Source: Streptococcus mitis
GTDB lineage: Bacteria; Bacillota; Bacilli; Lactobacillales; Streptococcaceae
Assembly (NCBI RefSeq): GCF_009496155.1
Contig: NZ_WIJP01000026.1
Span: 1-10,234, forward strand
Reading direction: 5' to 3'
DNA length: 10,234 nt
The translations under genes and the position numbers were made by a program. Under the pieces are notes generated by a model. It had not been told where the DNA came from. It worked only from the letters and a program-made list of their open reading frames with translations, and made no database searches. This document shows positions 1 to 7,101 of this stretch, piece after piece; positions within the stretch are counted from its first letter, which is position 1; the number at the start of each line of letters is the position of its first letter.

Positions 1-15
1 TTTATGTTTTGTCAT
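1..15 (-). CDS. possible start of a gene running off the left edge
   Basis: Reading the minus strand, an ATG (complement of 13-15) is followed by open codons for M-T-K-H-K up to the window edge. It is preceded at a spacing of about 6 bases by a purine-rich AGG-containing ribosome binding site (complement of about 22-26). Only five codons are visible, so no product can be named. If real, the gene is divergent from the choline-binding pseudogene at 230. It could equally be chance. Confidence 0.22.
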
Positions 16-80
16 AGTGGACCTCATTTCTAACTCAAACGTCTCATACTTAATTCCACCATAAAAATCCGTTTTAGACT

Positions 81-111
81 AATTTCCACTTCGGTTGGGC
101 AAGTGGAAGTT
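81..111. repeat. short inverted repeat (hairpin) plus a nearby direct repeat
   Basis: TTCCACTT at 84-91 and AAGTGGAA at 101-108 form a perfect 8-bp stem around a 9-base loop, extendable outward by a wobble and two A-T pairs. No T-run follows on either strand, so it is not a convincing terminator. An 8-base direct repeat GAAGTTAC occurs at 106-113 and again at 119-126, upstream of the promoter at 164. A regulatory role for either is only a guess. Confidence 0.35.
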
Positions 112-163
112 ACTTTGAGAAGTTACCAACCAAAAGAGTTTGTAGAAATAACTAGAAGTTTTC

Positions 164-192
164 TTGAATTGCAGAAATAAGTTTGATAAAAT
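164..192 (+). promoter_or_regulatory. promoter of the choline-binding protein pseudogene
   Basis: A -35 box TTGAAT (164-169), a 17-base spacer and a -10 box TAAAAT (187-192) preceded by TG at 184-185 (extended -10) form a good vegetative-type promoter. A GGGAG ribosome binding site at 219-223 sits 6 bases before the ATG at 230. Both expression signals therefore look intact although the gene is broken. Confidence 0.6.
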
Positions 193-229
193 ACTATTGA
201 AATCGATAACATCGTTATGGGAGAAAGTA

Positions 230-802
230 ATGAACAAACGCCTATTTTTAAAAATGAGTTTGGCGACGTTGTCAGTTTTAGCCTTGTTTTCATAACCAGT
301 TTTAGCAGAATAAAACATTCATTTTTCTAGCTGTAAGGAAGCTTGGGCTAATGGCTACTCGGATATTCACGAGGGAGAACCGAGATATTCTGCCAAGTTA
401 GATCGAGACCATGATGGTATAGCTTGTGAATTGAAGAATGCTCCTAAGGGTGCTTTCAAAGCAAAACAATCAACGGTGGCTCAAACTAACACAAGTTCAG
501 CAACAACAAGTGGTTGGGTTAAGCAGGACGGTTCTTGGTACTATTTTGATGGAAATGGAAATCCAGTGAAAAATGCATGGTAAGGAGCTTATTACCTTAA
601 ATCAAACGGTAAAATGGCACAGGGTGAGTGGGTCTATGACTCTTCTTACCAAGCCTGGTATTACTTGAAATCAGATGGTTCTTATGCTCGCAATGCTTGG
701 CAAGGCAATTACTATTTGAAACCAGATGGTAAAATGGCTAAAAATGAGAGAGTTGATGGTGGCCGTTACTATGTAGATGCTTCGGGTCTCTGGAAACCAT
801 AA
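230..802 (+). pseudogene. cbpL: choline-binding surface protein with Excalibur domain (CbpL-like), three nonsense codons
   Basis: Read through, the frame encodes 190 codons before the natural TAA at 800-802. Residues 1-26 are a Sec-type signal peptide (basic MNKR start, hydrophobic core, VLA cleavage motif). Residues 31-67 form an Excalibur-type calcium-binding module with C35 and the loop DRDHDGIACE at 58-67. From about residue 92 come roughly five choline-binding CW repeats (GWVKQDGSWYYFD, then GAYYLKSNGKMAQ-type units), which would hold the protein on cell-wall teichoic-acid choline. TAA codons interrupt the frame at 293-295 and 311-313 (in and just after the signal peptide) and at 581-583 (within the repeats). 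There is no frameshift. The position just upstream of glucokinase matches the pneumococcal cbpL locus as I recall it. This copy is shorter than the family member I remember (about 330 residues) and ends right after the repeats, so a C-terminal domain may be missing. The symbol rests on domain order and context. Confidence 0.8.
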
Positions 803-826
803 GTCAGAATAAAATCCAGAAAGTTA

Positions 827-842
827 ATGCAAACCTTTGCAT
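827..842. promoter_or_regulatory. perfect palindrome (candidate operator) over the glcK -35 box
   Basis: ATGCAAA, a CC centre and TTTGCAT form a perfect 7-bp inverted repeat of 16 bases. Its right arm contains the whole -35 hexamer of the glucokinase promoter. Against the catabolite-response (cre) consensus WTGNNARCGNWWWCAW I count 14 of 16 matches, the misses being the central G and one W. It also resembles sites of LacI/GalR-family repressors such as MalR (GCAAACGTTTGC), differing at one central base. Binding by CcpA or a relative is inferred. Confidence 0.5.
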
Positions 843-865
843 AAACGATTAGTTTTTGTTATACT
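837..865 (+). promoter_or_regulatory. glcK promoter
   Basis: The -35 box is TTGCAT (837-842). After exactly 17 bases comes the -10 box TATACT (860-865), with an extended TG at 857-858. The gene starts about 40 bases after the expected transcription start, with AAAGGAG at 901-907 as ribosome binding site. Confidence 0.72.
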
Positions 866-913
866 ATTACTGTAAGCATTTTCAATTACTACATAATGAA
901 AAAGGAGAATATG

Positions 914-1873
914 ATGAGTCAAAAGATTATTGGGATTGACCTTGGTGGAACTTCTATCAAATTTGCAATCTTGACAACAGCAGGAGAAATCCAAGAAAAA
1001 TGGTCTATCAAGACCAACATTTTGGATGAGGGAAGTCATATCGTTGATGATATGATTGAGTCTATTCAACATCGTTTGGACTTGCTTGGGTTGGCAGCAG
1101 CGGACTTCCAAGGTATTGGAATGGGATCACCTGGTGTGGTTGACCGTGAAAAAGGGACTGTTATCGGTGCCTACAACCTCAACTGGAAAACCCTTCAACC
1201 AATTAAAGAAAAGATTGAAAAAGCCTTGGGCATTCCATTCTTCATCGATAATGATGCCAACGTAGCTGCTCTTGGTGAACGTTGGATGGGTGCTGGTGAT
1301 AATCAACCAGATGTTGTCTTTATGACACTCGGCACAGGTGTTGGTGGCGGTATCGTCGCTGAAGGCAAATTGCTTCACGGTGTTGCTGGTGCAGCAGGTG
1401 AGCTTGGCCACATCACTGTTGACTTTGACCAACCAATCGCATGTACTTGTGGTAAGAAAGGCTGCCTTGAGACAGTCGCTTCTGCAACAGGTATTGTCAA
1501 TTTGACTCGTCGCTATGCGGATGAATACGAAGGCGATGCAGCCTTGAAACGCTTGATTGATAATGGAGAAGAAGTAACCGCTAAGACTGTTTTTGATTTG
1601 GCAAAAGAAGGAGACGATCTTGCTTTGATCGTTTACCGCAACTTTTCACGTTATTTGGGAATCGCTTGTGCCAACATCGGCTCAATCCTAAACCCATCAA
1701 CAATCGTTATCGGTGGTGGTGTATCAGCTGCAGGAGAATTCCTTCTACAAGGTGTTCAAAAAGTCTACGATGAAAATACTTTCCCACAAGTACGCACAAC
1801 TACTAAACTAGCTCTTGCAACCCTAGGAAATGACGCTGGAGTTATCGGAGCAGCATCACTTGTATTGCAATAA
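914..1873 (+). CDS. glcK: glucokinase (ROK family)
   Basis: Phosphorylates glucose to glucose-6-phosphate with ATP in the cytoplasm, feeding glycolysis with non-PTS or intracellularly released glucose. Known as gki in pneumococcal strain typing. The 319 residues show the ATP-binding DLGGTSIK loop (9-16), the sugar-binding/catalytic segment IDNDAN (111-116, with D114 the expected base), the phosphate loop LGTGVGGG (139-146), ELGH (163-166), and the ROK zinc motif CTCGKKGC (177-184), followed by the C-terminal NPSTIVIGGGV stretch. All hallmark residues are present and length is typical. Two ATGs lie side by side at 911 and 914; 914 gives the better spacing (6 bases) from AAAGGAG and the expected MSQKIIGIDLGG start. 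It has its own promoter and terminator and looks monocistronic. The palindrome at 827-842 suggests sugar-responsive control. Confidence 0.96.
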   Translation: MSQKIIGIDLGGTSIKFAILTTAGEIQEKWSIKTNILDEGSHIVDDMIESIQHRLDLLGLAAADFQGIGMGSPGVVDREKGTVIGAYNLNWKTLQPIKEKIEKALGIPFFIDNDANVAALGERWMGAGDNQPDVVFMTLGTGVGGGIVAEGKLLHGVAGAAGELGHITVDFDQPIACTCGKKGCLETVASATGIVNLTRRYADEYEGDAALKRLIDNGEEVTAKTVFDLAKEGDDLALIVYRNFSRYLGIACANIGSILNPSTIVIGGGVSAAGEFLLQGVQKVYDENTFPQVRTTTKLALATLGNDAGVIGAASLVLQ

Positions 1874-1879
1874 AATAAT

Positions 1880-1931
1880 AAAAGAGGAAAAATGCTAACC
1901 TAGAGCTAGTAATGTTCCTCTTTTCTTTTTT
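1880..1931 (+). terminator. glcK terminator
   Basis: AAAAGAGGAA (1880-1889) pairs perfectly with TTCCTCTTTT (1915-1924), and the descending arm runs into a T-rich tract to 1931. It lies 6 bases after the glcK stop. The extended -10 of thyA starts at 1933, so the terminator occupies the position of the thyA -35 region. Confidence 0.8.
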
Positions 1932-1932
1932 A

Positions 1933-1941
1933 TGCTATACT
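1933..1941 (+). promoter_or_regulatory. thyA promoter (extended -10 type)
   Basis: TGCTATACT at 1933-1941 is an extended -10 with a good TATACT hexamer. The hexamer 17 bases upstream (TGTTCC, 1913-1918) is a poor -35 and lies inside the terminator stem, so recognition probably rests on the TG-n-TATACT element. A strong GAGGTGAG ribosome binding site follows at 1958-1965, 5 bases before the ATG at 1971. Confidence 0.6.
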
Positions 1942-1970
1942 AGTTAGGACAATAAATGAGGTGAGAGTAA

Positions 1971-2810
1971 ATGACAAAAGCAGATACGATTTTTAAAGAG
2001 AATATTGAACGAATCCTCAAAGACGGTGTCTTTTCTGAGCAGGCACGTCCCAAGTACAAGGATGGAACTGTTGCTAACTCCAAGTATGTAACTGGTGCCT
2101 TTGCCGAGTATGACTTGGCTAAGGGGGAATTCCCCATCACAACCTTGCGTCCTATTGCCATCAAATCCGCCATCAAGGAAGTGCTCTGGATTTACCAAGA
2201 CCAGTCTAATAGCCTAGACGTTCTTAATGACAAGTACAATGTTCACTACTGGAATGACTGGGAAGTGGGAGATACGGGAACCATCGGTGAGCGCTATGGT
2301 GCCGTTGTTAAGAAACACGACATTATCAATAAGCTTCTCAAGCAGTTGGAAGCCAACCCTTGGAACCGCCGCAACATTATCTCTCTTTGGGATTACCAAG
2401 CTTTTGATGAGACGGATGGCCTCCTCCCATGTGCCTTTCAGACCATGTTTGATGTCCGCCGTGTAGATGGGGAAATCTATCTGGATGCGACCTTGACTCA
2501 GCGTTCGAATGACATGCTGGTAGCCCACCACATCAATGCTATGCAGTATGTGGCTCTTCAAATGATGATTGCCAAGCATTTTGGCTGGAAAGTTGGGAAG
2601 TTCTTCTACTTTATCAACAATCTCCATATCTATGACAATCAATTTGAACAAGCTCAGGAATTGCTTCGTCGCGAGCCGTCAAACTGCCAACCACGTTTGG
2701 TTTTGAATGTGCCAGATGGGATCAATTTCTTTGATATTAAAGCAGAAGATTTTGAGTTGGTGGATTATGACCCTGTCAAGCCGCAGTTGAAGTTTGATCT
2801 AGCTATTTAA
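1971..2810 (+). CDS. thyA: thymidylate synthase
   Basis: Methylates dUMP to dTMP using 5,10-methylene-tetrahydrofolate, the only de novo route to thymine nucleotides; cytoplasmic homodimer. The 279 residues contain the dUMP-phosphate-binding arginines in [11 protein letters not shown] (131-141), the catalytic cysteine C154 in LLPCAFQ, the substrate-binding [13 protein letters not shown] (177-189), and the C-terminal [13 protein letters not shown] (212-224) that contacts the nucleotide sugar. Length matches the streptococcal enzyme. It is transcribed alone from its own promoter. The stop codon TAA (2808-2810) directly abuts a BOX element, so the 3' end of the mRNA probably carries BOX sequence; no separate terminator lies between them. 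Confidence 0.97.
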   Translation: MTKADTIFKENIERILKDGVFSEQARPKYKDGTVANSKYVTGAFAEYDLAKGEFPITTLRPIAIKSAIKEVLWIYQDQSNSLDVLNDKYNVHYWNDWEVGDTGTIGERYGAVVKKHDIINKLLKQLEANPWNRRNIISLWDYQAFDETDGLLPCAFQTMFDVRRVDGEIYLDATLTQRSNDMLVAHHINAMQYVALQMMIAKHFGWKVGKFFYFINNLHIYDNQFEQAQELLRREPSNCQPRLVLNVPDGINFFDIKAEDFELVDYDPVKPQLKFDLAI

Positions 2811-3063
2811 TACTCTTCAAAAATCTCTTCAAACCACGTCAGCGTCGCTTCATCTACAACCTCAAAACCATGTTTTGAGCTGACTTCATCAGTTCTACCC
2901 ACAACCTCAAAACAGTGTTTTGAGCTGACTTCATCAGTTCTACCCACAACCTCAAAACAGTGTTTTGAGCTGACTTCGTCAGTTTTATCTACAACCTCAA
3001 AGCAGTGCTTTGAGCAACCTGCGGCTAGCTTCCTAGTTTGTTCTTTGATTTTCATTGAGTATA
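2811..3063 (-). repeat. BOX element (boxA, three boxB units, boxC), minus orientation
   Basis: The right end, read on the minus strand, starts TATACTCAATGAAAATCAAA (boxA). The left end carries the boxC segment around 2816-2845, which includes the conserved GCGACGCTGACG core. Between them an exact 45-bp unit repeats at 2880-2924, 2925-2969 and 2970-3014, with a partly diverged fourth copy at 2835-2879. Each unit contains a short hairpin, CTCAAAACAGTGTTTTGAG or a variant. BOX elements are dispersed non-coding repeats of pneumococci and relatives, thought to be mobilised in trans and able to fold in RNA. It fills the space between the convergent thyA and DUF3042-type genes. Confidence 0.93.
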
Positions 3064-3070
3064 AAAGAAT

Positions 3071-3109
3071 AGAAAAAAGAAGTTGAGATAATGAATCCCA
3101 ACTTCTTTT
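3071..3109 (-). terminator. terminator of the DUF3042-type gene, possibly bidirectional
   Basis: On the plus strand AAAAGAAGTTG (3075-3085) and CAACTTCTTTT (3099-3109) form a perfect 11-bp stem with a 13-base loop. On the minus strand the hairpin lies 5 bases after the stop of the small gene and runs into a T-rich tract (complement of 3071-3078). Read on the plus strand it is also followed by T-rich bases, so it may stop thyA/BOX transcripts as well. Confidence 0.8.
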
Positions 3110-3114
3110 GTTTC

Positions 3115-3285
3115 TTAACGTGATACGCGGCGGCGAGCTGCTTTTTTACGATTTTCTTCGATGAAAGCTGCTTTTTGCTCTTCTGGTTCAATCACTTTCT
3201 TTTTAAATGCGTATACTGCACCTGCAACCGCAGCGACAGTTCCTGCGACACCTGTTACAAGACCTTTAGCGAATCCTTTAGCCAT
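3115..3285 (-). CDS. small DUF3042-type membrane-anchored protein
   Basis: A 56-residue protein too short for most ORF cut-offs, starting MAKGFAKGLVTG and ending KKAARRRVSR. A Gly/Ala/Val-rich helix at about 8-27 could span or associate with the membrane and is followed by KKK and a charged, helical, strongly basic tail. I recognise the composition and length as the DUF3042 family, conserved in streptococci and related Firmicutes, of unknown function. The start is firm: AAAGGAGG (complement of 3293-3300) lies 7 bases upstream. The stop is followed at once by a good terminator. It is convergent with thyA and divergent from miaA. No function can be deduced. The positive tail could bind nucleic acid or phospholipid, which is a guess. 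Confidence 0.85.
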   Translation of the reverse strand: MAKGFAKGLVTGVAGTVAAVAGAVYAFKKKVIEPEEQKAAFIEENRKKAARRRVSR

Positions 3286-3357
3286 GAGTCTTCCTCCTTT
3301 ATATTCTCAATCAGCCAGCCTCCTCAAGAGGTCACATTTTTCTGACTGACCTTTTTG

Positions 3358-3366
3358 TGTTATAAT
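3358..3366 (+). promoter_or_regulatory. promoter of the miaA operon
   Basis: TGTTATAAT at 3358-3366 is an extended -10 with a perfect TATAAT hexamer. The hexamer 17 bases upstream (TTTTCT, 3338-3343) is a weak -35. AGGTCA (3329-3334) and TGACCT (3347-3352) form an inverted repeat whose 12-base centre contains this -35 region; it could be an operator or chance. Transcription would begin near 3373, which excludes a longer miaA frame starting at TTG 3355. Confidence 0.62.
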
Positions 3367-3405
3367 AATAGTAACGAAAAAATGGGAATTTTTCAAGGAA
3401 AAAAG

Positions 3406-4290
3406 ATGAAAACAAAAATAATTGTGATTGTTGGACCGACTGCAGTTGGAAAGACAGCTCTTGCTATTGAAGTGGCCAAGCGTTTTAATGGCGAAGTTGT
3501 TAGTGGTGATAGTCAGCAGGTTTACCGAGGTTTAGATATTGGGACGGCTAAGGCTAGTCCAGAAGAGCAGGCAGCTGTTCCTCATCATTTAATCGATGTT
3601 AGAGAGGTAACCGAGTCTTACTCGGCTTTTGATTTTGTTTCAGAAGCTAAGATGGCTATTGAGGATATTCACAGTCGTGGCAAGCTAGCTATTATTGCTG
3701 GTGGGACTGGACTGTATATCCAGAGCTTGCTAGAAGGTTACCATTTAGGTGGGGAGACACCTCATGAGGAGATTTTGGCCTATCGGGCTAGTTTGGAGCC
3801 TTATACAGATGAGGAATTAGCCCATCTGGTGGAGCAAGCGGGTCTTGAGATTCCCCAGTTTAATCGTCGTCGTGCTATGCGTGCCTTGGAAATTGCCCAT
3901 TTTGGTCAGGATTTGGAAAATCAAGAGACCTTGTATGAACCGCTGATTATCTGCTTGGATGATGAACGTAGTCAACTTTACGAGCGCATTAACCGCCGTG
4001 TGGATTTGATGTTTGAGGCTGGGCTTTTGGATGAGGCCAAGTGGCTCTTTGAACATTACCCTGATGTGCAGGCTGCTAAAGGTATTGGCTATAAGGAACT
4101 TTTTCCTTATTTCCGTGGAGAGCAGACCTTGGAGGAAGCTAGCGAGAGTCTCAAACAGGCGACCCGCCGTTTTGCCAAGCGTCAGTTGACCTGGTTCCGT
4201 AATCGCATGCAGGTCATCTTTTATCAGATTGGAGAATCTGGTGTGCAAGACCGCATTTTAAGCCAGATAGAGGAGTTTTTAGATGATTGA
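3406..4290 (+). CDS. miaA: tRNA dimethylallyltransferase
   Basis: Transfers a dimethylallyl group from dimethylallyl diphosphate to N6 of A37 in tRNAs reading U-starting codons, helping codon-anticodon stability. The 294 residues contain the P-loop GPTAVGKT (10-17), [15 protein letters not shown] (35-49, where D35 is the expected general base), GGTGLY (99-104, with the conserved Thr), RRAMRALEI (155-163), GIGYKE (226-231) and the basic [13 protein letters not shown] segment (254-266). Length fits the family. ATG 3406 is chosen because AAGGAA lies just upstream at 3395-3400 and the N-terminus then begins [12 protein letters not shown]. An in-frame ATG at 3382 has no ribosome binding site. It is first in a five-gene run and its last 8 bases overlap hflX. 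Confidence 0.96.
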   Translation: MKTKIIVIVGPTAVGKTALAIEVAKRFNGEVVSGDSQQVYRGLDIGTAKASPEEQAAVPHHLIDVREVTESYSAFDFVSEAKMAIEDIHSRGKLAIIAGGTGLYIQSLLEGYHLGGETPHEEILAYRASLEPYTDEELAHLVEQAGLEIPQFNRRRAMRALEIAHFGQDLENQETLYEPLIICLDDERSQLYERINRRVDLMFEAGLLDEAKWLFEHYPDVQAAKGIGYKELFPYFRGEQTLEEASESLKQATRRFAKRQLTWFRNRMQVIFYQIGESGVQDRILSQIEEFLDD

Positions 4291-5521
4291 TACGGAGAAA
4301 AAAGAGGAGCGTGTCCTGCTCATTGGTGTGGAATTGCAGGGCATGGACAATTTTGACCTCTCCATGGAAGAATTGGCCAGTCTAGCCAAGACAGCTGGAG
4401 CAGTCGTTGTAGATAGCTACAAACAAAAACGTGAAAAATATGATTCCAAGACCTTCATCGGCTCTGGTAAGTTGGAAGAAATAGCCCTCATGGTGGATGC
4501 AGAAGAGATTACAACTGTCATCGTCAACAACCGTCTGACGCCAAGGCAAAATGTCAATTTAGAAGAAGTTCTCGGTGTCAAGGTCATTGACCGTATGCAG
4601 TTGATTCTGGATATCTTTGCCATGCGAGCTCGAAGCCATGAAGGGAAGCTCCAAGTCCACCTAGCCCAGCTCAAATATCTCTTGCCTCGCTTGGTTGGTC
4701 AGGGAATTATGCTCAGCCGTCAGGCAGGGGGAATTGGTTCCCGTGGACCTGGGGAAAGCCAGCTGGAGCTGAACCGTCGTAGTGTTCGCAACCAAATCAC
4801 AGACATTGAACGCCAGCTCAAGGTGGTTGAGAAAAATCGGGCGACAGTCAGAGAAAAACGTCTGGAGTCGAGCACTTTTAAGATTGGTTTGATTGGTTAC
4901 ACCAATGCTGGGAAGTCAACTATCATGAACACCTTGACCAGCAAGACCCAGTATGAGGCTGATGAGCTCTTTGCGACTCTGGATGCGACGACTAAGAGTA
5001 TTCATCTGGGGGGCAATCTCCAAGTAACTTTGACAGATACCGTGGGCTTTATCCAAGATTTGCCGACAGAGTTGGTATCTAGTTTTAAGTCAACCTTGGA
5101 GGAAAGCAAGCATGTGGACCTTCTGGTTCATGTTATCGATGCCAGTAATCCTTACCACGAGGAGCATGAAAAAACAGTCCTGTCCATCATGAAAGACTTG
5201 GACATGGAGGATATTCCTCGCCTGACCCTTTACAATAAAGCCGATTTGGTGGAGGATTTTACACCTACTCAGACGCCTTATGCCCTCATTTCTGCCAAGT
5301 CTGAGGATAGTCGTGAGAACTTGCAGGCTTTGTTTTTAGAGAAAATCAAGGATATTTTCGAACCCTTTACCCTGCGTGTGCCTTTTTCAAAGTCCTATAA
5401 GATTCATGATTTAGAAAGTGTCGCGATTTTGGAAGAACGTGATTATCAGGAGGATGGCGAAGTGATTACAGGCTACATTTCTGAGAAAAACAAATGGAGG
5501 TTAGAAGAATTTTATGACTGA
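4283..5521 (+). CDS. hflX: ribosome-associated GTPase HflX
   Basis: HflX is an Obg-HflX-superfamily GTPase that binds the large ribosomal subunit; family members split or rescue stalled and stress-damaged 70S ribosomes. The 412 residues show the N-terminal HflX domain, the glycine-rich signature [14 protein letters not shown] (149-162), a helical linker, then the G domain: G1 GYTNAGKST (205-213), G2 threonines in ATLDATT (231-237), G3 DTVGF (252-256), G4 NKAD (318-321), G5 SAK (337-339), and a short C-terminal domain. AGAGGAG at 4269-4275 supports ATG 4283. The start overlaps the miaA stop by 8 bases (ATGATTGA), indicating translational coupling. Adjacency of miaA and hflX is a recurrent bacterial arrangement that also occurs in the E. 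coli hfq operon. Confidence 0.95.
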   Translation: MIDTEKKEERVLLIGVELQGMDNFDLSMEELASLAKTAGAVVVDSYKQKREKYDSKTFIGSGKLEEIALMVDAEEITTVIVNNRLTPRQNVNLEEVLGVKVIDRMQLILDIFAMRARSHEGKLQVHLAQLKYLLPRLVGQGIMLSRQAGGIGSRGPGESQLELNRRSVRNQITDIERQLKVVEKNRATVREKRLESSTFKIGLIGYTNAGKSTIMNTLTSKTQYEADELFATLDATTKSIHLGGNLQVTLTDTVGFIQDLPTELVSSFKSTLEESKHVDLLVHVIDASNPYHEEHEKTVLSIMKDLDMEDIPRLTLYNKADLVEDFTPTQTPYALISAKSEDSRENLQALFLEKIKDIFEPFTLRVPFSKSYKIHDLESVAILEERDYQEDGEVITGYISEKNKWRLEEFYD

Positions 5522-6137
5522 TATCAAAACCTTGGCTCTAAAGTATGGAGGTTATACAAGTCTGGATAAGGTCTATCTGGATAAGCTTCTAGCTGGAAAG
5601 ACAGAGCAGGAGCAGTTGGCACTTATCACACCTCCGCCAAGCGTTGTCAATGCTTATTTTGCAGAACTCTACCAGAAAAAGAGTCCTGAGGCAGCGACAG
5701 CTTACTTTGCGGAAGTCAGTCAGGAACTGAATCTCTACAATATTGAACCTAGTTTTACCATAGAAAACAAGCCCTTTGTTCGGCTTAATCTGTCTGGCAA
5801 ATCCTTTGGTTTCTGCTATGAGAGTGAGGGTCTTGGTCGGATTTTTTCTGAAAATAAGGAAGTAATCTCGGATGACTTGCTCTTTGAAATTGCGCAAATT
5901 TTCCCCCATCAGCTAGTCTTTGAGGAGTCTGGCAAGATTTACATGAAGGCTGTCGGGGACGAGGAAGTTGTTAGCGTGGAAAGTCTCACAGCTTTGACTG
6001 ATTTAGAAAGCTTGGCTGATGGTCGCAAGCGTCTCAAAGGCTACAGCCAAGAGGATTTATTACAAGAAGCTACTGCTTTTTCTGGCAAGCGCTATTTCCG
6101 ATCGGAAAATCGCACAGCCATGTTATATTTTGATTAA
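5514..6137 (+). CDS. conserved streptococcal protein of unknown function
   Basis: I do not recognise a characterised family for this 207-residue protein. It has no signal peptide or membrane segment and is moderately acidic, so it is probably cytoplasmic. The N-terminal third is helical and Gln/Glu/Ala-rich (about 1-72, including [17 protein letters not shown]). The middle is more beta-like ([18 protein letters not shown], about 80-97). The tail ends [18 protein letters not shown]. No nucleotide-binding or metal-binding motif is visible. It overlaps hflX by 8 bases (ATGACTGA) and is followed after 14 bases by rnz, so it is almost certainly co-expressed with RNA-related genes. GGAGG lies at 5496-5500, rather far from the ATG; coupling through the overlap may matter more. 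Some pneumococcal annotations of this locus carry enzyme names such as cystathionine beta-lyase, as I recall, but nothing here supports them. Confidence 0.9.
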   Translation: MTDIKTLALKYGGYTSLDKVYLDKLLAGKTEQEQLALITPPPSVVNAYFAELYQKKSPEAATAYFAEVSQELNLYNIEPSFTIENKPFVRLNLSGKSFGFCYESEGLGRIFSENKEVISDDLLFEIAQIFPHQLVFEESGKIYMKAVGDEEVVSVESLTALTDLESLADGRKRLKGYSQEDLLQEATAFSGKRYFRSENRTAMLYFD

Positions 6138-6151
6138 TTAGAAAGTATCGA

Positions 6152-7081
6152 ATGGATATTCAATTTTTAGGAACGGGGGCAGGTCAGCCCTCTAAAGCCC
6201 GCAACGTTTCCAGTCTCGCCCTGAAACTCTTGGACGAGATTAACGAAGTTTGGCTCTTTGACTGTGGAGAAGGTACGCAAAATCGTATTCTTGAAACCAC
6301 AATTCGACCACGTAAGGTCAGCAAAATCTTTATCACCCATCTGCATGGAGACCACATTTTTGGCTTGCCTGGTTTCCTTTCTAGCCGTGCCTTTCAGGCC
6401 AATGAAGAGCAGACAGAGCTGGAGATCTATGGACCGCAAGGGATCAAGTCATTTGTCTTAACCAGTCTTCGTGTGTCAGGTTCTCGCCTGCCTTACCGCA
6501 TTCATTTTTATGAGTTTGACCAAGATTCTCTAGGAAAAATCCTTGAGACCGATAAATTCGTTGTGTATGCAGAGGAGTTGGATCACACTATTTTCTGCGT
6601 TGGCTATCGTGTTATCCAAAAGGATCTAGAAGGAACGCTAGATGCTGAAAAACTCAAGGCGGCAGGTGTCCCATTTGGCCCACTTTTTGGAAAAATTAAA
6701 AACGGTCAGGACGTTGTTTTAGAAGATGGGACTGAAATCAAGGCAGCAGACTATATCTCAGCCCCACGTCCAGGTAAGATTATCACTATTTTAGGAGACA
6801 CTCGAAAAACGGATGCCAGTGTGCGTCTGGCTGTCAATGCTGATGTCCTGGTCCATGAGTCGACTTATGGCAAGGGCGATGAAATAATTGCTCGTAACCA
6901 TGGTCACTCTACTAACATGCAAGCCGCACAAGTAGCGGTAGAAGCAGGAGCCAAACGCCTCTTACTCAACCATATCAGTGCCCGTTTCCTCTCAAAAGAT
7001 ATCAGCAAGCTCAAGAAAGATGCGGCCACAATTTTTGAAAACGTCCATGTGGTCAAAGACTTGGAAGAAGTGGAAATCTAA
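6152..7081 (+). CDS. rnz: ribonuclease Z (tRNA 3'-processing endonuclease)
   Basis: Cuts the 3' trailer from tRNA precursors, mainly those without an encoded CCA, as a zinc metallo-beta-lactamase-fold dimer. The 309 residues show the full short-form RNase Z set: N-terminal [14 protein letters not shown] (5-18), metal motif THLHGDH (62-68; H63, H65, D67, H68), H145 in ELDHT, D216 in LGDTR, the NHGHST loop (249-254), and H274 in LLNHISARF (271-279). The segment at about 150-205, including [10 protein letters not shown], is the expected exosite/flexible-arm region. Length is typical. The Shine-Dalgarno sequence is weak (AGAAAG near 6141), so reinitiation from the gene 14 bases upstream is likely. 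Its place after miaA and hflX makes this a tRNA/translation maintenance operon. Confidence 0.96.
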   Translation: MDIQFLGTGAGQPSKARNVSSLALKLLDEINEVWLFDCGEGTQNRILETTIRPRKVSKIFITHLHGDHIFGLPGFLSSRAFQANEEQTELEIYGPQGIKSFVLTSLRVSGSRLPYRIHFYEFDQDSLGKILETDKFVVYAEELDHTIFCVGYRVIQKDLEGTLDAEKLKAAGVPFGPLFGKIKNGQDVVLEDGTEIKAADYISAPRPGKIITILGDTRKTDASVRLAVNADVLVHESTYGKGDEIIARNHGHSTNMQAAQVAVEAGAKRLLLNHISARFLSKDISKLKKDAATIFENVHVVKDLEEVEI

Positions 7082-7101
7082 AAGCTTGAGAAAGGAACAG
7101 T

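Noticed and set aside
106..126. Two GAAGTTAC copies as a WalR, CiaR or ComE two-component binding site
   Set aside because: The 13-base spacing and sequence fit none of the direct-repeat consensuses I know for these regulators; left as an unexplained small repeat.
614..802. Separate 62-residue choline-binding peptide
   Set aside because: It is the tail of the read-through frame beginning at 230 after the third TAA codon; it has no signal peptide and no convincing ribosome binding site of its own.
2214..2651. 145-codon frame on the minus strand inside thyA
   Set aside because: Shadow of the thyA coding sequence, which has every catalytic motif of thymidylate synthase; the shadow has no recognisable domain or start signal.
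2835..3014. Regularly spaced repeats that could suggest a CRISPR array
   Set aside because: The 45-base units are contiguous with no unique spacers and match boxB of a BOX element; no cas genes are present.
2807..3055. Minus-strand open frame of 82 codons with 15-residue repeats
   Set aside because: It coincides with the BOX element from boxA to boxC, has no ribosome binding site and arises from the 45-base repeat period; not annotated as a gene.
3355..3405. Longer miaA start at TTG 3355
   Set aside because: The -10 box TATAAT (3361-3366) lies inside it, so the mRNA starts later, and the extra residues have no ribosome binding site; ATG 3406 has AAGGAA and gives the family-typical N-terminus.
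3817..4248. 143-codon frame on the minus strand inside miaA
   Set aside because: Antisense shadow of an intact MiaA with its conserved C-terminal motifs; no ribosome binding site or family resemblance.
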